Origin: Acidobacteriaceae bacterium
GTDB taxonomy: Bacteria > Acidobacteriota > Terriglobia > Bryobacterales > Bryobacteraceae
Direction: 5' to 3'
Assembly (NCBI GenBank): GCA_019246575.1
Contig: JAFAQG010000205.1
Span: 1 to 7,063, forward strand
DNA: 7,063 nt
Part shown: piece after piece, positions 6,087 through 7,063 of the stretch
How positions within the stretch are numbered: position 1 is the stretch's first letter
How the letters are laid out: every line of letters begins with the position of its first letter
Notes under the pieces: model-generated
Seen by the model: the letters and a program-made list of their open reading frames with translations, nothing else
Databases searched by the model: none
What the model was told of the DNA's origin: nothing
Translations under genes and position numbers: made by a program

Positions 6087-7063
6087 TTAGGCGGGCACGA
6101 GGCCGATGGCGGCTAAGCGGCTAACGCGCGGTCCGGGGAGAATGATGCCGGTGAGATTCAGCGGATCGGCACTGGAGAGGGAAACGTCGGCGGCTGTATT
6201 GGGCTGACGGCGCAAATCGCGCAGCAACTCGAGAGCTTCGGGGCGCGCAAATTGTTCGCCGGTGAAACCGGAGACGAAGCGGCCGCCACGGATTTCACCG
6301 CGCGCTTCCATGCGGCGAAGCACAGGAAGCAGATCGCGCCATGGCGGAGCCAGCGTTTCACGAAGCAGCAAATCGCGTAGCAGAACGCCCCAGCGGATGA
6401 GGAGTTGACGCGCGAACCGCTCGATGCGCTCGTCGCGGTTGAGTTCGTGAGAAAGCGGCGACAACACAGCCCAGCGTCCAGCGGCGTGACGAGGTCTTCG
6501 TTTACTGGCGCGACCTTCGCCCCGGCGGCGCTTCGGGTCGATGAGTGCGCGGAGATTGTCAAAGCCGTCTGCGGTGACAAATCCTCCTGCGAGAAGTTCC
6601 CACAGGCCATCTTCGATTTCGCTTGCGAGTCGATGCGTGTGGCGCACGAGGTCGAGGAAGAAGCTTGCGCCGTGTTGCTGAAGGGCGGCGAGTACGTCGC
6701 GAGCAGCATGCGAGAGCGCGGACGAATCGAGGGACTGAGATTGAGGCATTAACCAGTCGGCTTCTTCGCGGAGGAACAGAGTGATGGGCGCGATGCGCGT
6801 CGGCCGTACACGGCGGTTCTCGACGATCGCGGGATGAGGAGACAAACGTGCCCACATTACTTCGCCGGACAGGCAAAGCTCGTCAAGGAACTCGGCATCG
6901 TACTTTGCGATGCGGCGGGCCAGGATATCGGATTCCCAGGCATTTGCGGCGATCTCGTAACCCTGTAGTTGGCGGATGATCTGCAGTGTGCCATCGGAGC
7001 CGTGGAGCTGCGTTCCAGGAGCGACGTGCTGCCACGATCGCAAGAAGCGATCGAAGTCGAGGG
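6087..7063 (-). CDS. lhr: Lhr-type large helicase, C-terminal region (cut by window edge)
   Basis: About 325 C-terminal residues of a longer protein; the frame is open to the right edge (…LDFDRFLRSWQHV), so the TTG at 7043 is not a start. The segments RFLRSWQHVAPG, QLQGYEIAANAWESDIL, YDAEFLDELCLSGEVMWARL, a Leu/Arg-rich middle (RQLLIRWGVLLRDLLLRE), APPWRDLLPVLRRMEARGEIRGGRFVSGFTGEQFA and the ending SADPLNLTGIILPG fit the C-terminal part of long Lhr proteins. Lhr is a superfamily 2 3'-to-5' translocase implicated in DNA repair; the C-terminal region of the E. coli protein has been reported to have uracil-DNA glycosylase activity. The helicase motor domains lie outside the window. No endonuclease VIII gene follows, although one often accompanies lhr. 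The gene ends at TAA in the repeat-containing convergent gap. Family call firm; activity inferred. Confidence 0.85.
   Translation of the reverse strand, partial: LDFDRFLRSWQHVAPGTQLHGSDGTLQIIRQLQGYEIAANAWESDILARRIAKYDAEFLDELCLSGEVMWARLSPHPAIVENRRVRPTRIAPITLFLREEADWLMPQSQSLDSSALSHAARDVLAALQQHGASFFLDLVRHTHRLASEIEDGLWELLAGGFVTADGFDNLRALIDPKRRRGEGRASKRRPRHAAGRWAVLSPLSHELNRDERIERFARQLLIRWGVLLRDLLLRETLAPPWRDLLPVLRRMEARGEIRGGRFVSGFTGEQFARPEALELLRDLRRQPNTAADVSLSSADPLNLTGIILPGPRVSRLAAIGLVPA

Noticed and set aside
6405..6752. 115-codon plus-strand ORF inside the helicase gene
   Set aside because: Antisense to the Lhr-like frame, which carries recognisable motifs on both sides.
6087..7043. Stand-alone 318-residue protein starting at TTG 7043
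   Set aside because: The frame stays open to the window edge and the TTG encodes the Leu of a conserved RFLRSWQHV stretch, so this is the tail of a longer gene.

Overview
The window looks like chromosomal DNA from a moderately GC-rich Gram-negative soil bacterium, most likely an acidobacterium (Solibacter/Bryobacter type). This is inferred from gene content: exported TldD-like proteins, a Tat-signal mannonate dehydratase-like protein, a small Cys/His-ended helical protein, DUF4112 and a long Lhr-type helicase tail. No rRNA or other decisive marker is present. No tRNA, CRISPR array, insertion sequence or phage gene was found.

Left block (1-3656, all minus strand, transcribed right to left). 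The order is a GTG-started, Tat-signal mannonate dehydratase-like TIM-barrel protein, then a small cupin, a secreted TldD-type metallopeptidase with an intact HExxxH and C-terminal Cys motif, and a second secreted TldD/PmbA-like protein cut by the window edge. Gaps are 9, 40 and 0 bp, so this is probably one operon. The last two genes look like an exported version of the TldD/TldE pair, which is cytosolic in E. coli. The first two genes look like carbohydrate/uronate metabolism. No direct link between the two halves is visible.

Middle (3657-4586). A 210-bp divergent intergenic region is followed by two very small plus-strand genes for helical proteins of unknown function. The second ends in a Cys/His arrangement (C7, H67, H71, C73). 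A 240-bp gap then holds only weak inverted repeats.

Right block (4587-7063). A glucose 1-dehydrogenase-type SDR and a DUF4112 membrane-associated protein lie on the plus strand. They converge on a minus-strand gene whose C-terminal ~325 residues are present and match the C-terminal part of the long helicase Lhr. The convergent gap holds a degenerate direct repeat with an exact 32-bp period and several short GC palindromes.

Most genes are ordinary. The points most worth a second look are the exported TldD/TldE pair, the 32-bp-period repeat and the small Cys/His protein. I do not see clear evidence of a new multi-gene system.
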